Shown here: piece by piece, positions 9,825-18,279 of the stretch
How positions within the stretch are numbered: the first letter of the stretch is position 1
How the letters are laid out: each line of letters starts with the position of its first letter
Source of the DNA: Paracoccus liaowanqingii
GTDB lineage: Bacteria; Pseudomonadota; Alphaproteobacteria; Rhodobacterales; Rhodobacteraceae
Reading direction: 5' to 3'
Assembly: GCF_004683865.2 (NCBI RefSeq)
Contig: NZ_CP038439.1
Span: 846,501 to 910,500 of the forward strand
DNA: 64,000 bases
The notes under the pieces: model-generated
Told to the model about the DNA's origin: nothing
The model's input: only the letters and a program-made list of their open reading frames with translations
Databases searched by the model: none
Position numbers and translations under genes: made by a program

Positions 9825-11084
9825 ATGCCCTTTTTGACAGAACTCCAAGGCGCCACTATTTCAGTGGAAGCCGACACCCCTGTCGTGACCTTCCCCGAAA
9901 CCGGAGTGCTCAACTCTTTCGGAGAATCCCGTCAGTTCGACGACTACAACGTGCTCAAGGACTCCACGCCCAACCAGACGGCCCCCGGTGATTTCATCGC
10001 GCCCGTCTTTACCGAGCAGGTTAATGGGCAGCCGGTCGACACTCCCTTTCCCGGAACCTTCGTCGGAAGCGGCACCTTTGGAAATGGTTCCCTCTCGATC
10101 GGCACCGACCCGCTGCCAATCTCCGGTATTGAGTTACTGAGAGTCAATCTCACCCTCAATGGCGTGTCTGCAGACTATTTTCAGGCAGATGGCAAGATCT
10201 ACGCGATCACCGAACAAGCGCTTGACGCAAACAGTCTGGGCGTGACGGGAAGCGTTTCTTTGTCTGGCCTTCCCCTGCCTTTGCCGGAAGGCACCACGCT
10301 GGCAAACCTCAACGAAGCGATCTCTGGGGTGCCTGGGGTTGGTGGCCTGCTGGATGACCTGATCGACGACACTGGCTCGCTCACGCAGAACCTGCTGAAC
10401 ACCGTGGCCACGTCTGTCGACGTCAATACCGATGTCAATCTCACCGTCCCGGGCGATGATATCAACGCGCTGGTCTGCTTTGCGACGGGATCGATGATCC
10501 TGACCCCCGGGGGCTACCAGGCGGTAGAGAACCTGAAGGCGGGCGACCTTGTCTGCACGAAGGACAACGGGGACGCTCCGATCTCGTGGATCGGGTCCCG
10601 CGCTGTCAGCGCCGCGACGCTTGCCGAGTATCCTGGCCTGCGTCCCATCCGCATCGCGGCCGGCGCCTTGGGGTCGGGGCTGCCCAGTTCCGATCTGGTC
10701 GTCTCGCCCCAGCACAGGGTTCTGGTGCGTTCGGCCGTGGCGCAAAAGATGTTCGGCACGAACGAGGTCCTTGTCGCGGCAAAGCAGCTGCTTCAGCTCG
10801 ACGGGATCGACATCGCCACCGACCTGGCCAGCGTGGTGTATGTCCACTTCATGTTCGATCAGCATCAAGTGGTGATCGCGAACGGAGCGGAAACCGAGTC
10901 GATGTTCACCGGTCCGCAGGCCCTGAAGTCGGTCGGTCGCGCGGCGCGCGCGGAGATCTTCGCCCTGTTCCCCCATCTTGCTGACAAGGACTATGCGCCG
11001 CAGGGCGCGCGCATGCTGCCCTCGGGCCGGATGGCGCGCAAGCTGGTGTCCCGCCACATCCAGCATCGCAAGCAGCTGGTCTGA
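9825..11084 (+). CDS. Hint-domain (hedgehog/intein-like) protein
   Basis: This 419-aa protein has a variable N-terminal half without a recognised domain and a Hint domain from about residue 218 (CFATGSMILTPGG) to about 360, containing SPQHRVL (His297) and FDQHQVV (345-351). The C-terminal tail PSGRMARKLVSRH is typical of the many Hint proteins of Rhodobacteraceae. By family knowledge the domain can self-process at Cys218. There is no classical signal peptide, and relatives are often exported by type I systems, but no exporter is nearby. Base composition is noticeably less GC-rich in the N-terminal half than in neighbours, which suggests a separate origin. The biological role is unknown. Confidence 0.85.
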   Translation: MPFLTELQGATISVEADTPVVTFPETGVLNSFGESRQFDDYNVLKDSTPNQTAPGDFIAPVFTEQVNGQPVDTPFPGTFVGSGTFGNGSLSIGTDPLPISGIELLRVNLTLNGVSADYFQADGKIYAITEQALDANSLGVTGSVSLSGLPLPLPEGTTLANLNEAISGVPGVGGLLDDLIDDTGSLTQNLLNTVATSVDVNTDVNLTVPGDDINALVCFATGSMILTPGGYQAVENLKAGDLVCTKDNGDAPISWIGSRAVSAATLAEYPGLRPIRIAAGALGSGLPSSDLVVSPQHRVLVRSAVAQKMFGTNEVLVAAKQLLQLDGIDIATDLASVVYVHFMFDQHQVVIANGAETESMFTGPQALKSVGRAARAEIFALFPHLADKDYAPQGARMLPSGRMARKLVSRHIQHRKQLV

Positions 11085-11112
11085 CCTGAAGGCCTTACGA
11101 CCACTGCATGAC

Positions 11113-11138
11113 AAAGCCCGCGCCTTGGCGCGGGCTTT
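11113..11138 (+). terminator. Terminator of the Hint gene
   Basis: A perfect 12-bp stem AAAGCCCGCGCC / GGCGCGGGCTTT with a 2-nt loop lies 29 nt after the Hint stop. The run of T is short (three), but stem strength and position make it a convincing terminator. Confidence 0.8.
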
Positions 11139-11530
11139 CGTCGACGCCGGACGCGGCCGGTCTTGCTCAATGACCGTCTCTTGCTCAAGCCTGCGCTGGA
11201 CTTGCCGGTGAGCCGTCGCCATCGCGCCACAGGAACGCCACCGGTCCGGGTGACCCTGGCAAGCGACCGGCGACCGGCGGGGGCAGCTGGGACAGCCGCA
11301 CGGCGTGCTCGTGCCGAGGGCAGGCCTGCGGCCTCGCCGGTCTACCATCGGAAAAGACGGGCACCTGATCCGGGCCGCGATCCGGCCTCCGCAGCCGACG
11401 CGACCCGTGGACGGGACGCTTCGGATCTGCCCGATCACCTAGATTGCAATTGTATCGGGACGCTGAAACGGGTTGTCTGCTGCAAGCGGTCGTCCCAGAG
11501 GCGGCCTGTTCCAGAACCAGGGAGAAGACC
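11139..11530. other. Intergenic region upstream of the peptide importer
   Basis: No supported gene. A 10-bp direct repeat TCTTGCTCAA occurs at 11161-11170 and 11179-11188. An AT-rich patch containing attgcaattgtat lies at about 11443-11455, roughly 80 nt before the start of the binding-protein gene, and is the likeliest promoter area. No consensus boxes could be fixed. Confidence 0.4.
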
Positions 11531-13114
11531 ATGAAGAAGGTGATGACACACCTCGGGCTTGCGCTGCTGTCCTCGACGATGATCGCGGGGGCCGCCTCGG
11601 CCGAGACGATCCGGTGGGCCCGGGCCTCGGATGCGCTGACGCTGGATCCGCATTCGCAGAACCAGGGCGTGACCCACAACTTCGCGCACCACATCTACGA
11701 GACGCTCGTCGACCGCGACGACGAGGGCACGCTGCAGCCGCGGCTGGCGACCGAATGGTCCCTCAAGGAGGGCGATCCGACCGTGTGGGTGTTCCGCCTG
11801 CGCGAGGGCGTCACCTTCCATGACGGCGCCGCGTTCACCGCCGAGGACGTCGTCTTCTCGCTGGACCGCGCCCGGTCCGAGGCCTCGAACATGCGCCAGC
11901 TGCATGTCGACGTGGCCGAGGTTCGCGCGATCGACGACTATACCGTCGAGGTCCAGACCACCGGCCCCTCGCCGCTCTATCCCAACAACCTCACGAATAC
12001 CTTCATCATGGACAAGGACTGGTCCGAGGCCAACGACGTGGTCGAGGTGCAGGACTATGCCGCGGGCGAGGACAACTTTGCCGTCCGCAACACCAACGGC
12101 ACCGGCCCCTATGTCCTGCAGTCGCGCGAGGTGGATGTCCGCTCGGTCCTGACGATCAACGAGACCCACTGGGCCGAGGACACGCCGGCCGTGACCGAGA
12201 TCATCTATCTGCCCATCGCCGACAACGCGACCCGGATCGCGGCGCTGCTGTCGGGCGAGGTCGATCTGGTGCAGGACGTGCCCGTGCAGGACATCGACCG
12301 GCTGCAGGGCACCGGCGGCATCAAGATCGAGACCGGGCCGGAAAACCGGGTGATCTATTTCGGCTATCGCTTCGACGAGGAGCCGCTGGCCTCGTCCAAC
12401 GTCACCGACGCCAACCCCTTCAACGATCCCCTCGTGCGCGAGGCGATGGAGCTGGCCGTGGACCGCGATGCCATCGCGCAGGTGGTGATGCGCGGTCAGG
12501 CGATCCCCACGGGCGTCGCGAACCCGCCCTTCGTCGCCGGCTGGACCGAGGAGCTGGACGCCTATCCCGCCGTCAACCTCGAGCGCGCGCAGGAACTGAT
12601 GGCCGAGGCCGGATACGAGGACGGCTTCACCGTCACGCTGGACACGCCGAACAACCGCTATGTGAACGACGAGGCGATCAGCCAGGCCGTCGTCGGCATG
12701 CTGGGCCGCATCGGCATCACCGTGACGCTGGCCTCGCGCCCGGTCGCGCAGCACTCGCCGCTGGTCACCAACAACCAGACCGATTTCTACCTGCTGGGCT
12801 GGGGCGTTCCGACCTTCGATTCGGCCTATGTCTTCAACGACCTGGTCCATACCAAGGAAGGCAGCTACGGCGCCTACAATGGCGGCCTCTATTCGAACCC
12901 CGAGCTGGACGCCAAGATCCAGTCCTTGGGCACCGAGACCGACATGGAGGTCCGCGACGCCACCGTGGCCGAGATCTGGGCCGAGGTGAAGGCGGAGCGC
13001 GTGCTGCTGCCGATCCACAATCAGGTGCTGGCGTATGCGATGCGCGACGACATCACGCTGCCCGTGCACCCCGAGAACCAGCCGCTGCTGACCTCGCTGA
13101 CCTTCGCCGAGTGA
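11531..13114 (+). CDS. Peptide/nickel-type ABC transporter substrate-binding protein
   Basis: This 527-aa protein is a periplasmic binding protein of the DppA/OppA cluster (SBP_bac_5). A Sec signal peptide covers residues 1-24 with cleavage after AASA. The mature protein starts ETIRWARASDALTLDPHSQN, and the family blocks RLATEW, WVFRLREGVTFHDGAAFTAEDVVFSLDRA and LLGWGVPTFD are visible. The ATG at 11531 is chosen because the signal peptide begins there; upstream in-frame codons would add a useless extension. It is the first gene of a five-gene importer and is followed by a hairpin that should raise its transcript above those of the membrane genes. The ligand (oligopeptide, glutathione or other) cannot be told. 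Confidence 0.93.
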   Translation: MKKVMTHLGLALLSSTMIAGAASAETIRWARASDALTLDPHSQNQGVTHNFAHHIYETLVDRDDEGTLQPRLATEWSLKEGDPTVWVFRLREGVTFHDGAAFTAEDVVFSLDRARSEASNMRQLHVDVAEVRAIDDYTVEVQTTGPSPLYPNNLTNTFIMDKDWSEANDVVEVQDYAAGEDNFAVRNTNGTGPYVLQSREVDVRSVLTINETHWAEDTPAVTEIIYLPIADNATRIAALLSGEVDLVQDVPVQDIDRLQGTGGIKIETGPENRVIYFGYRFDEEPLASSNVTDANPFNDPLVREAMELAVDRDAIAQVVMRGQAIPTGVANPPFVAGWTEELDAYPAVNLERAQELMAEAGYEDGFTVTLDTPNNRYVNDEAISQAVVGMLGRIGITVTLASRPVAQHSPLVTNNQTDFYLLGWGVPTFDSAYVFNDLVHTKEGSYGAYNGGLYSNPELDAKIQSLGTETDMEVRDATVAEIWAEVKAERVLLPIHNQVLAYAMRDDITLPVHPENQPLLTSLTFAE

Positions 13115-13130
13115 CGTGACGACGTGACAG

Positions 13131-13164
13131 ACCGCCGCGTTCGGGTTCGCCCCGGCGCGGCGGT
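13131..13164 (+). terminator. Intercistronic hairpin after the peptide-binding protein gene
   Basis: A perfect 9-bp stem ACCGCCGCG / CGCGGCGGT with a 16-nt loop is followed by TTTCCC. It sits between the binding-protein and permease genes, where a partial terminator or an RNA-stabilising stem is expected. Confidence 0.6.
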
Positions 13165-13191
13165 TTCCCATTCGAAAGGACAAGGCGCATC

Positions 13192-14175
13192 ATGTTGGCC
13201 TTCATCATCCGGCGTCTGGCCCAATCGGTGCTGGTCATGCTGTTCGTGGCGCTGATCGCGTTCGTCGTCTTCCGCTATGTGGGCGACCCCATCGCCAGCA
13301 TGGTCGGGGTCGAGACGCGTCTGGCCGATCAGGAGATCATGCGCGACAGGCTGGGCCTGAACGACCCGGTCATCCTGCAGTTCCTGCGCTTCATCGGCAA
13401 CGCCCTGCAGGGAGAGTTCGGGATCTCGTACCGCCTGCAGCAGCCGGTGACGGAACTGATCCTGTCCCGCCTTCCCGCCACGCTGGAACTGGCCTTCGCC
13501 TCGGCCACCATCGCGCTGGTCTTCGGGCTGGTGCTGGGGGTCTTCACCGCCCTGAAGCCGCGCGGCTTCGCCACCGGCCTCATCATGGCCATTTCGCTGA
13601 TCGGCGTCTCGCTGCCCACCTTCCTGATCGGGATCGGGCTGATCTACATCTTCGCGGTCGAGCTGGGCTGGTTCCCCTCCTTCGGGCGCGGCGACACCGT
13701 CGATCTGGGCGGCTGGCGCACCGGTCTGCTGACCGAAAGCGGGCTGCGATCCCTGGTGCTGCCCGCGATCACGCTGTCGCTGTTCCAGCTGACGCTGATC
13801 ATGCGCCTTGTGCGCGCTGAGATGCTGGAGGTCCTGCGCACCGAATACATCCGCTTTGCCCGCGCGCGCGGGCTGTCGCAGCGGGCGGTTCATTTCGGCC
13901 ATGCGCTGAAGAACACGCTGGTGCCGGTCCTGACCATCACCGGGCTTCAGCTGGGATCCGTGATCGCCTTCGCCATCGTGACCGAGACGGTCTTTCAGTG
14001 GCCGGGCGTCGGATCGCTGTTCATCGTCTCGGTGCAGGTCGTCGACGTGCCCGTGATGGCGGCCTATCTGATGTTCATCGCGCTGGTCTTCGTGCTGATC
14101 AACCTGATCGTCGATATCCTTTATTACGTCGTGGACCCGCGCCTGCGCGTGGATGGCGGCGGAAGCGGAAAGTAA
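13192..14175 (+). CDS. Peptide ABC transporter permease 1 (DppB type)
   Basis: This 327-aa inner-membrane protein has the DppB/OppB layout: a first transmembrane helix right at the N-terminus (MLAFIIRRLAQSVLVML), a periplasmic loop with RLGLNDP and LQGEFGISYR, then five further helices. The cytoplasmic EAA loop that contacts the ATPases reads EYIRFARARGLSQ. The ATG follows a ggacaaggcg purine stretch. It is followed after 3 nt by the second permease. Confidence 0.95.
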   Translation: MLAFIIRRLAQSVLVMLFVALIAFVVFRYVGDPIASMVGVETRLADQEIMRDRLGLNDPVILQFLRFIGNALQGEFGISYRLQQPVTELILSRLPATLELAFASATIALVFGLVLGVFTALKPRGFATGLIMAISLIGVSLPTFLIGIGLIYIFAVELGWFPSFGRGDTVDLGGWRTGLLTESGLRSLVLPAITLSLFQLTLIMRLVRAEMLEVLRTEYIRFARARGLSQRAVHFGHALKNTLVPVLTITGLQLGSVIAFAIVTETVFQWPGVGSLFIVSVQVVDVPVMAAYLMFIALVFVLINLIVDILYYVVDPRLRVDGGGSGK

Positions 14176-14178
14176 CCC

Positions 14179-15144
14179 ATGAAAAACCCCACCCAAGGCA
14201 ATGCGGCCCCCATCGTGCCGCCCAAGCCCCAAGGCAGGCTGAAAGCGGCGCTGGACAGCGACATCTTCTATTCCTGGCGCCGCTCGCCCGTCACGATCGT
14301 GGCGACGGTGGTGGCGCTGGCGCTGATCCTGATGGCGATCCTGGCCCCCTTAATCGCGCCCCACAACCCGTTCGACCCGGCCAGCCTGAACCTGATGGAC
14401 GGCTTCACCCCGCCGATGACGGAAAACCAGTTCACCGGAAACAGCTATCCCCTGGGCACCGACAACCAGGGCCGGGACATGCTGTCATCCATCATGTACG
14501 GCAGCCGCATCAGCCTGTTCGTCGGCGCCATGGCCACGGCCTTCGCGATCACGCTCGGCGTGTCTCTGGGGCTGGTGGCGGGCTACAATGGCGGCATGAT
14601 CGACGGCATCATCATGCGCATCGCCGACATCCAGCTGTCCTTCCCCGGCATCCTCATCGCGCTCTTGATCTTCGGCATCGCGCGCGGCGTGATCCCCGCC
14701 AACCAGCAGGAGAGCATGGCGATCTGGGTCCTGATCGTCGCGATCGGCCTGTCGAACTGGGCGCAGTTCGCCCGCACCGTGCGCGGCGCCACGATGGTCG
14801 AGCGGCAGAAGGATTATGTCTCGGCCGCGCAGATCATGGGCGTGCATCCCTTCCTGATCCTGCTGCGCCACGTCCTGCCCAACGTGCTGGGCCCGGTCCT
14901 GGTGATCGGCACGATCGGCCTGGCCCTGGCGATCATCGAGGAGGCGACGCTGTCCTTCCTGGGCGTGGGCGTGCCCCCGACCCAGCCCTCGCTTGGCACG
15001 CTGATCCGGATCGGGCAACAGTTCCTGTTCTCGGGCGAGTGGTGGATCCTGCTGTTCCCGGCGGTGACGCTGATCCTGCTGGCCCTGTCGGTGAACCTGC
15101 TGGGCGACTGGCTGCGCGACGCGCTGAACCCCAAGCTGCGCTGA
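14179..15144 (+). CDS. Peptide ABC transporter permease 2 (DppC type)
   Basis: This 321-aa inner-membrane protein pairs with the preceding permease. It has an N-terminal cytoplasmic segment ending in SWRRSPVTIV, a first helix, the conserved LGTDNQGRDMLSSIMYGSRISL block, and an EAA loop reading KDYVSAAQIMGVHPFLI. Six helices are expected and visible as hydrophobic runs. It is followed 7 nt downstream by the first ATPase gene. Confidence 0.95.
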   Translation: MKNPTQGNAAPIVPPKPQGRLKAALDSDIFYSWRRSPVTIVATVVALALILMAILAPLIAPHNPFDPASLNLMDGFTPPMTENQFTGNSYPLGTDNQGRDMLSSIMYGSRISLFVGAMATAFAITLGVSLGLVAGYNGGMIDGIIMRIADIQLSFPGILIALLIFGIARGVIPANQQESMAIWVLIVAIGLSNWAQFARTVRGATMVERQKDYVSAAQIMGVHPFLILLRHVLPNVLGPVLVIGTIGLALAIIEEATLSFLGVGVPPTQPSLGTLIRIGQQFLFSGEWWILLFPAVTLILLALSVNLLGDWLRDALNPKLR

Positions 15145-15151
15145 GGAAAAG

Positions 15152-16132
15152 ATGACACAACCCGTTCTCTCCGTCCGCAACCTGACGGTCGAATTTCCGA
15201 CGCGACACGGCATCCTGACCGCCGTGCAGGACATCACCTTCGACATCATGCCCGGCGAGGTGCTGGGCGTGGTCGGCGAAAGCGGCGCGGGCAAGTCGAT
15301 GACCGGGGCCGCGATCATCGGCCTGATCGACCCGCCCGGCCGCATCGCCCAGGGCGAGATCTGGCTGGGCGACAGGCGCATCGACAACCTGCCCCCCGAT
15401 CAGATGCGCAAGATCCGCGGCCGCCGGATCGCCATGATCTTTCAAGACCCGCTGACCTCGCTCAATCCGCTCTATCGCATCTCGCGCCAGCTGATCGAGA
15501 CGATCCGCACCCACCTGCCGCTGTCGCAGGCCGAGGCCCGTAAACGCGCGGTCAGGCTGCTGGACGACGTGGGCATCCCCGATGCGGCCCGCCGGATCGA
15601 CGACTATCCGCACCAGTTCTCGGGCGGGATGCGCCAGCGCGTGGTTATCGCGCTGGCGCTGTGCGCCGATCCCGAGGTGGTCATCGCGGACGAGCCGACG
15701 ACCGCGCTGGACGTGTCCGTGCAGGCCCAGATCATCGACGTTATGAAAGAGATCTGCGCCGAACGGGGCGCGGCCATCATGCTGGTGACCCATGACATGG
15801 GCGTGATCGCCGAAACCGCCGACCGCGTGGCGGTGATGTATGCGGGCCGGCTGGCCGAGATCGGCCCCGTCGCCTCCGTCATCAAGGACGCCAAGCACCC
15901 CTATTCGCAGGGCCTGATGGGCGCGATCCCCAAGCTGGGCGAGAACCTGGACCGGCTGGTCCATATCCCCGGCGCGATGCCGCGCCTGAACGCGATCCCG
16001 CAGGGCTGCGCCTTCAATCCGCGCTGCCCGCAGGTCTTTGAGAAATGCCGCACCCACCGCCCCGCCGCGTCCGAGATCGAGCCCGGCCGGCGCGCGGCCT
16101 GCTGGCTCTATCCCGAGGTCACCGAAGCATGA
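15152..16132 (+). CDS. Peptide ABC transporter ATP-binding protein 1 (DppD type)
   Basis: This 326-aa cytoplasmic ATPase has Walker A GESGAGKS (42-49), Q-loop IFQDP (about 96-100), signature SGGMRQ (157-162) and Walker B VIADEPT (177-183). The C-terminal oligopeptide-ABC extension ends with the Cys-containing CAFNPRCPQVFEKC motif found in this family. Its stop overlaps the ATG of the second ATPase gene (ATGA). A promoter-like interruption is not seen, so it belongs to the same operon. Confidence 0.95.
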   Translation: MTQPVLSVRNLTVEFPTRHGILTAVQDITFDIMPGEVLGVVGESGAGKSMTGAAIIGLIDPPGRIAQGEIWLGDRRIDNLPPDQMRKIRGRRIAMIFQDPLTSLNPLYRISRQLIETIRTHLPLSQAEARKRAVRLLDDVGIPDAARRIDDYPHQFSGGMRQRVVIALALCADPEVVIADEPTTALDVSVQAQIIDVMKEICAERGAAIMLVTHDMGVIAETADRVAVMYAGRLAEIGPVASVIKDAKHPYSQGLMGAIPKLGENLDRLVHIPGAMPRLNAIPQGCAFNPRCPQVFEKCRTHRPAASEIEPGRRAACWLYPEVTEA

Positions 16133-17124
16133 GCGACACCCTTCTGGACGTCCGCCACCTGTCGCGGCGCTTCGACGTCTCGGCCCCCTGGCTCAACCGC
16201 AAGCTGGAAGGGCTGGACAAGACCTATGTGAACGCCGTCAAGGATGTCAGCTTCACCGTGGCCAATGGCCAGACCTTCGCACTAGTCGGCGAGAGCGGAT
16301 CGGGCAAATCCACGATCGCCCGGCTGATCGTGGGCCTGCTGGAGCCCACCGAGGGCGAGATCGTCTTCGATGGCACCTCGCTGGCGCACGGGTTGAAGGG
16401 TGCCGAGGCGCGGCGTCTGCGGCGCCGGTTCCAGATGATCTTTCAGGACCCGCTGGCCAGCCTGAACCCGCGCTGGCGCGTGACCGACATCATCGCCGAG
16501 CCGCTGCGCGTGTTCGAACGCTCGATGAACGACCGCGCCCGCCGGATGCGCGTGGGCGAATTGCTGACCTTGGTCGGCCTCTCGCCCGAGGACGGGCTGA
16601 AGTTCCCGCACCAGTTCTCGGGTGGGCAGCGCCAGCGCATCGCCATCGCGCGCGCCTTGGCTGCCAATCCCGAATTCATCGTCTGCGACGAGCCGACCTC
16701 GGCGCTGGACGTGTCGGTGCAGGCGCAGATCCTGAACCTGATGAAGGACCTGCAGGATGAATTCGGGCTGACCTATGTCTTCATCTCGCACAACCTGCAG
16801 GTCGTGCGGCACATGGCGACCGAGATCGGCGTCCTCTATCTGGGCCGCCTGGCCGAGGTGGGCGGGGCCGAGGCGCTGTTCGCCACGCCCCAGCATCCCT
16901 ATACGCGGATGCTGCTGGACGCCGTGCCCGACATCGAGATGACCGGCCGCCGCCGCAAGAAGGTCGAGGGCGAGATCCCCTCGCCGATCGACCCGCCCCC
17001 CGGCTGCCCCTTCCATCCACGCTGTCCCTTCGCCAATGACCGCTGCCGGATCGAGGTTCCCCGCCTGACCCGTCGCGGCGCGCAGGCCGCCGCCTGCCAC
17101 GCGGTCGAGGAGGGCAGGATCTAG
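16129..17124 (+). CDS. Peptide ABC transporter ATP-binding protein 2 (DppF type)
   Basis: This 331-aa ATPase is the partner of DppD. Walker A is GESGSGKS (54-61), the Q-loop is IFQDPLASLNPR, the signature is SGGQRQRIAIARAL and Walker B is VCDEPTSALD. The C-terminus carries PPGCPFHPRCPFANDRC. The start at 16129 overlaps the previous stop and puts the ABC domain at the N-terminus. This is the last gene of the five-gene importer. Confidence 0.95.
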   Translation: MSDTLLDVRHLSRRFDVSAPWLNRKLEGLDKTYVNAVKDVSFTVANGQTFALVGESGSGKSTIARLIVGLLEPTEGEIVFDGTSLAHGLKGAEARRLRRRFQMIFQDPLASLNPRWRVTDIIAEPLRVFERSMNDRARRMRVGELLTLVGLSPEDGLKFPHQFSGGQRQRIAIARALAANPEFIVCDEPTSALDVSVQAQILNLMKDLQDEFGLTYVFISHNLQVVRHMATEIGVLYLGRLAEVGGAEALFATPQHPYTRMLLDAVPDIEMTGRRRKKVEGEIPSPIDPPPGCPFHPRCPFANDRCRIEVPRLTRRGAQAAACHAVEEGRI

Positions 17125-17190
17125 GCCGCCCCGGATCCCGGTGCACGGAGTGGTGCCACAGGCGTCCGGTCCCGGGCGTGCCCTTGTGGC

Positions 17191-17235
17191 CCCGCCCCCG
17201 GCGGTCCCGCATGCTGGCGGGTCGTCGGGGGCGGG
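17191..17235 (+). terminator. Possible terminator of the peptide importer operon
   Basis: A perfect 10-bp stem CCCGCCCCCG / CGGGGGCGGG closes a 25-nt loop that itself contains cccgcatgctggcggg. It lies 66 nt after the last ATPase stop and is followed by aaa rather than T, so it is a weak candidate. From 17236 to 17397 only short inverted repeats are seen (for example accgt-cccgg-acggt near 17254) and no gene. Confidence 0.4.
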
Positions 17236-17397
17236 AAAGCCCATTTGATTGTGAAACCGTCCCGGACGGTCGGCAATGGCGCTCCGTCGATGCAAGGGAA
17301 TGCAGCACATCAGCATCCTGGGCATTCCATGTGGGTCCCGGCGGGAACATCCGCGGCCACGTCAGGTTCACCGCGCCCCATCGTGAGGAGAAATCCG

Positions 17398-17601
17398 ATG
17401 ACCTGCCGAAATCTGATGATAGGCGAAGCCATGGCTTCGGCCCCTCCCTCCCTCACGGCCGCTGCCCTCGTCGGGCAGCGAGAGGCCGCGGACGGTGCCA
17501 GGGTGCCCGCGCGTCGGGACGGCAAGAATGCCGCGAAGACCCGTCGCCTCGTCCTCGAGCGCCCGGCAGGACCTTTGCCATGCGTTCAGGCAGTGAGGTA
17601 A
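17398..17601 (+). CDS. Small hypothetical protein
   Basis: This 67-aa ORF is supported mainly by its translation signals. A strong GAGGAG ribosome site lies 7 nt before the ATG, and the stop is followed after 3 nt by the next small gene. The N-terminal part (RNLMIGEAMASAPPSLTAAALVG) could be a membrane helix with a weak resemblance to small integral-membrane proteins of alphaproteobacteria. The rest is basic and shows no domain. It may be a degraded N-terminus of a longer membrane protein. No function can be given. Confidence 0.4.
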   Translation: MTCRNLMIGEAMASAPPSLTAAALVGQREAADGARVPARRDGKNAAKTRRLVLERPAGPLPCVQAVR

Positions 17602-17604
17602 CCG

Positions 17605-17898
17605 ATGGCCATCAATCCGTTCCGGTTCCGACCGGAAACCCCGGACACCGCGCAAGAGCCCGAAGCCGAAGAACTCGACGGCGGCACGGGGGATTGGGAA
17701 GACAACTGGCTTTCCAATTCCATGGCCTGGGGAAGCCGGCTCTTTCTTCCTTCCTGGTGCGACACCCCGGAGCACTGGACCTCTCGCTTCAAGGACTATC
17801 TTCACACCTCCTGCCCCTGCTGCCTGTTCTTCAGGGGCATCTCGGTCGGGGTGACCTTTGGCCTGGGCATCGGTCTGGCAGCGGGACTTCTGGTATGA
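17605..17898 (+). CDS. Small hypothetical protein with a C-terminal membrane helix
   Basis: This 97-aa protein has an acidic N-terminal half rich in Glu and Asp, a central aromatic stretch with a Cys-rich SCPCC motif (about residues 69-73), and a hydrophobic C-terminal segment from about residue 80 (VGVTFGLGIGLAAGLLV) that looks like a tail anchor. A gaggt ribosome site precedes the ATG, and it follows the previous small ORF by 3 nt. No family is recognised. The SCPCC motif could bind metal or form disulfides, but this is speculation. Confidence 0.55.
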   Translation: MAINPFRFRPETPDTAQEPEAEELDGGTGDWEDNWLSNSMAWGSRLFLPSWCDTPEHWTSRFKDYLHTSCPCCLFFRGISVGVTFGLGIGLAAGLLV

Positions 17899-18095
17899 GA
17901 CGTCCAGCAGGCAGTGCGTTTACTTTGGAGCGGGCTGCCGGAGCGGGGCGCGGAGGGTCGATGAGGCCCTCGCGGGTCCCGCAAGCGTCATGACCATCCC
18001 TCAAACGGGAAACGGCGCCTTTCGCTGCATCTAGCGCCTGGAGAATCCGCAAGTCGGACTATCAACACGTGAAGCCAAGGACTCGAAAGGGGGGT

Positions 18096-18172
18096 TGGTA
18101 GGCCCGGCAGGACTTGAACCCGCAACCAAGGCGTTATGAGCGCCCTGCTCTGACCAGTTGAGCTACAGGCCC
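18096..18172 (-). tRNA. tRNA with CAT anticodon, probably tRNA-Ile2 (lysidine type)
   Basis: The 77-nt sequence folds as a complete tRNA with encoded CCA. The acceptor stem is GGGCCTG paired with CGGGCCT, the D-arm is GCTC/GAGC, the anticodon stem is GGGCG/CGCCT around loop CTCATAA, and the T-loop is GTTCAAGTC. The anticodon is CAT. The GGGC acceptor and GGGCG anticodon stem look like the minor isoleucine tRNA, whose C34 is changed to lysidine by TilS, rather than elongator or initiator Met. That distinction is an inference. Confidence 0.88.
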
Positions 18173-18279
18173 CCGCAGCGGGGATCTGCCTAACCTCAGC
18201 CCGCGCGCAGGTCAAGCTTGGGCGTTGCCCCGGGGGCGGGGTTCGGCTATCGGGGGGCCGACATCAGCCGGGGGCCGCC

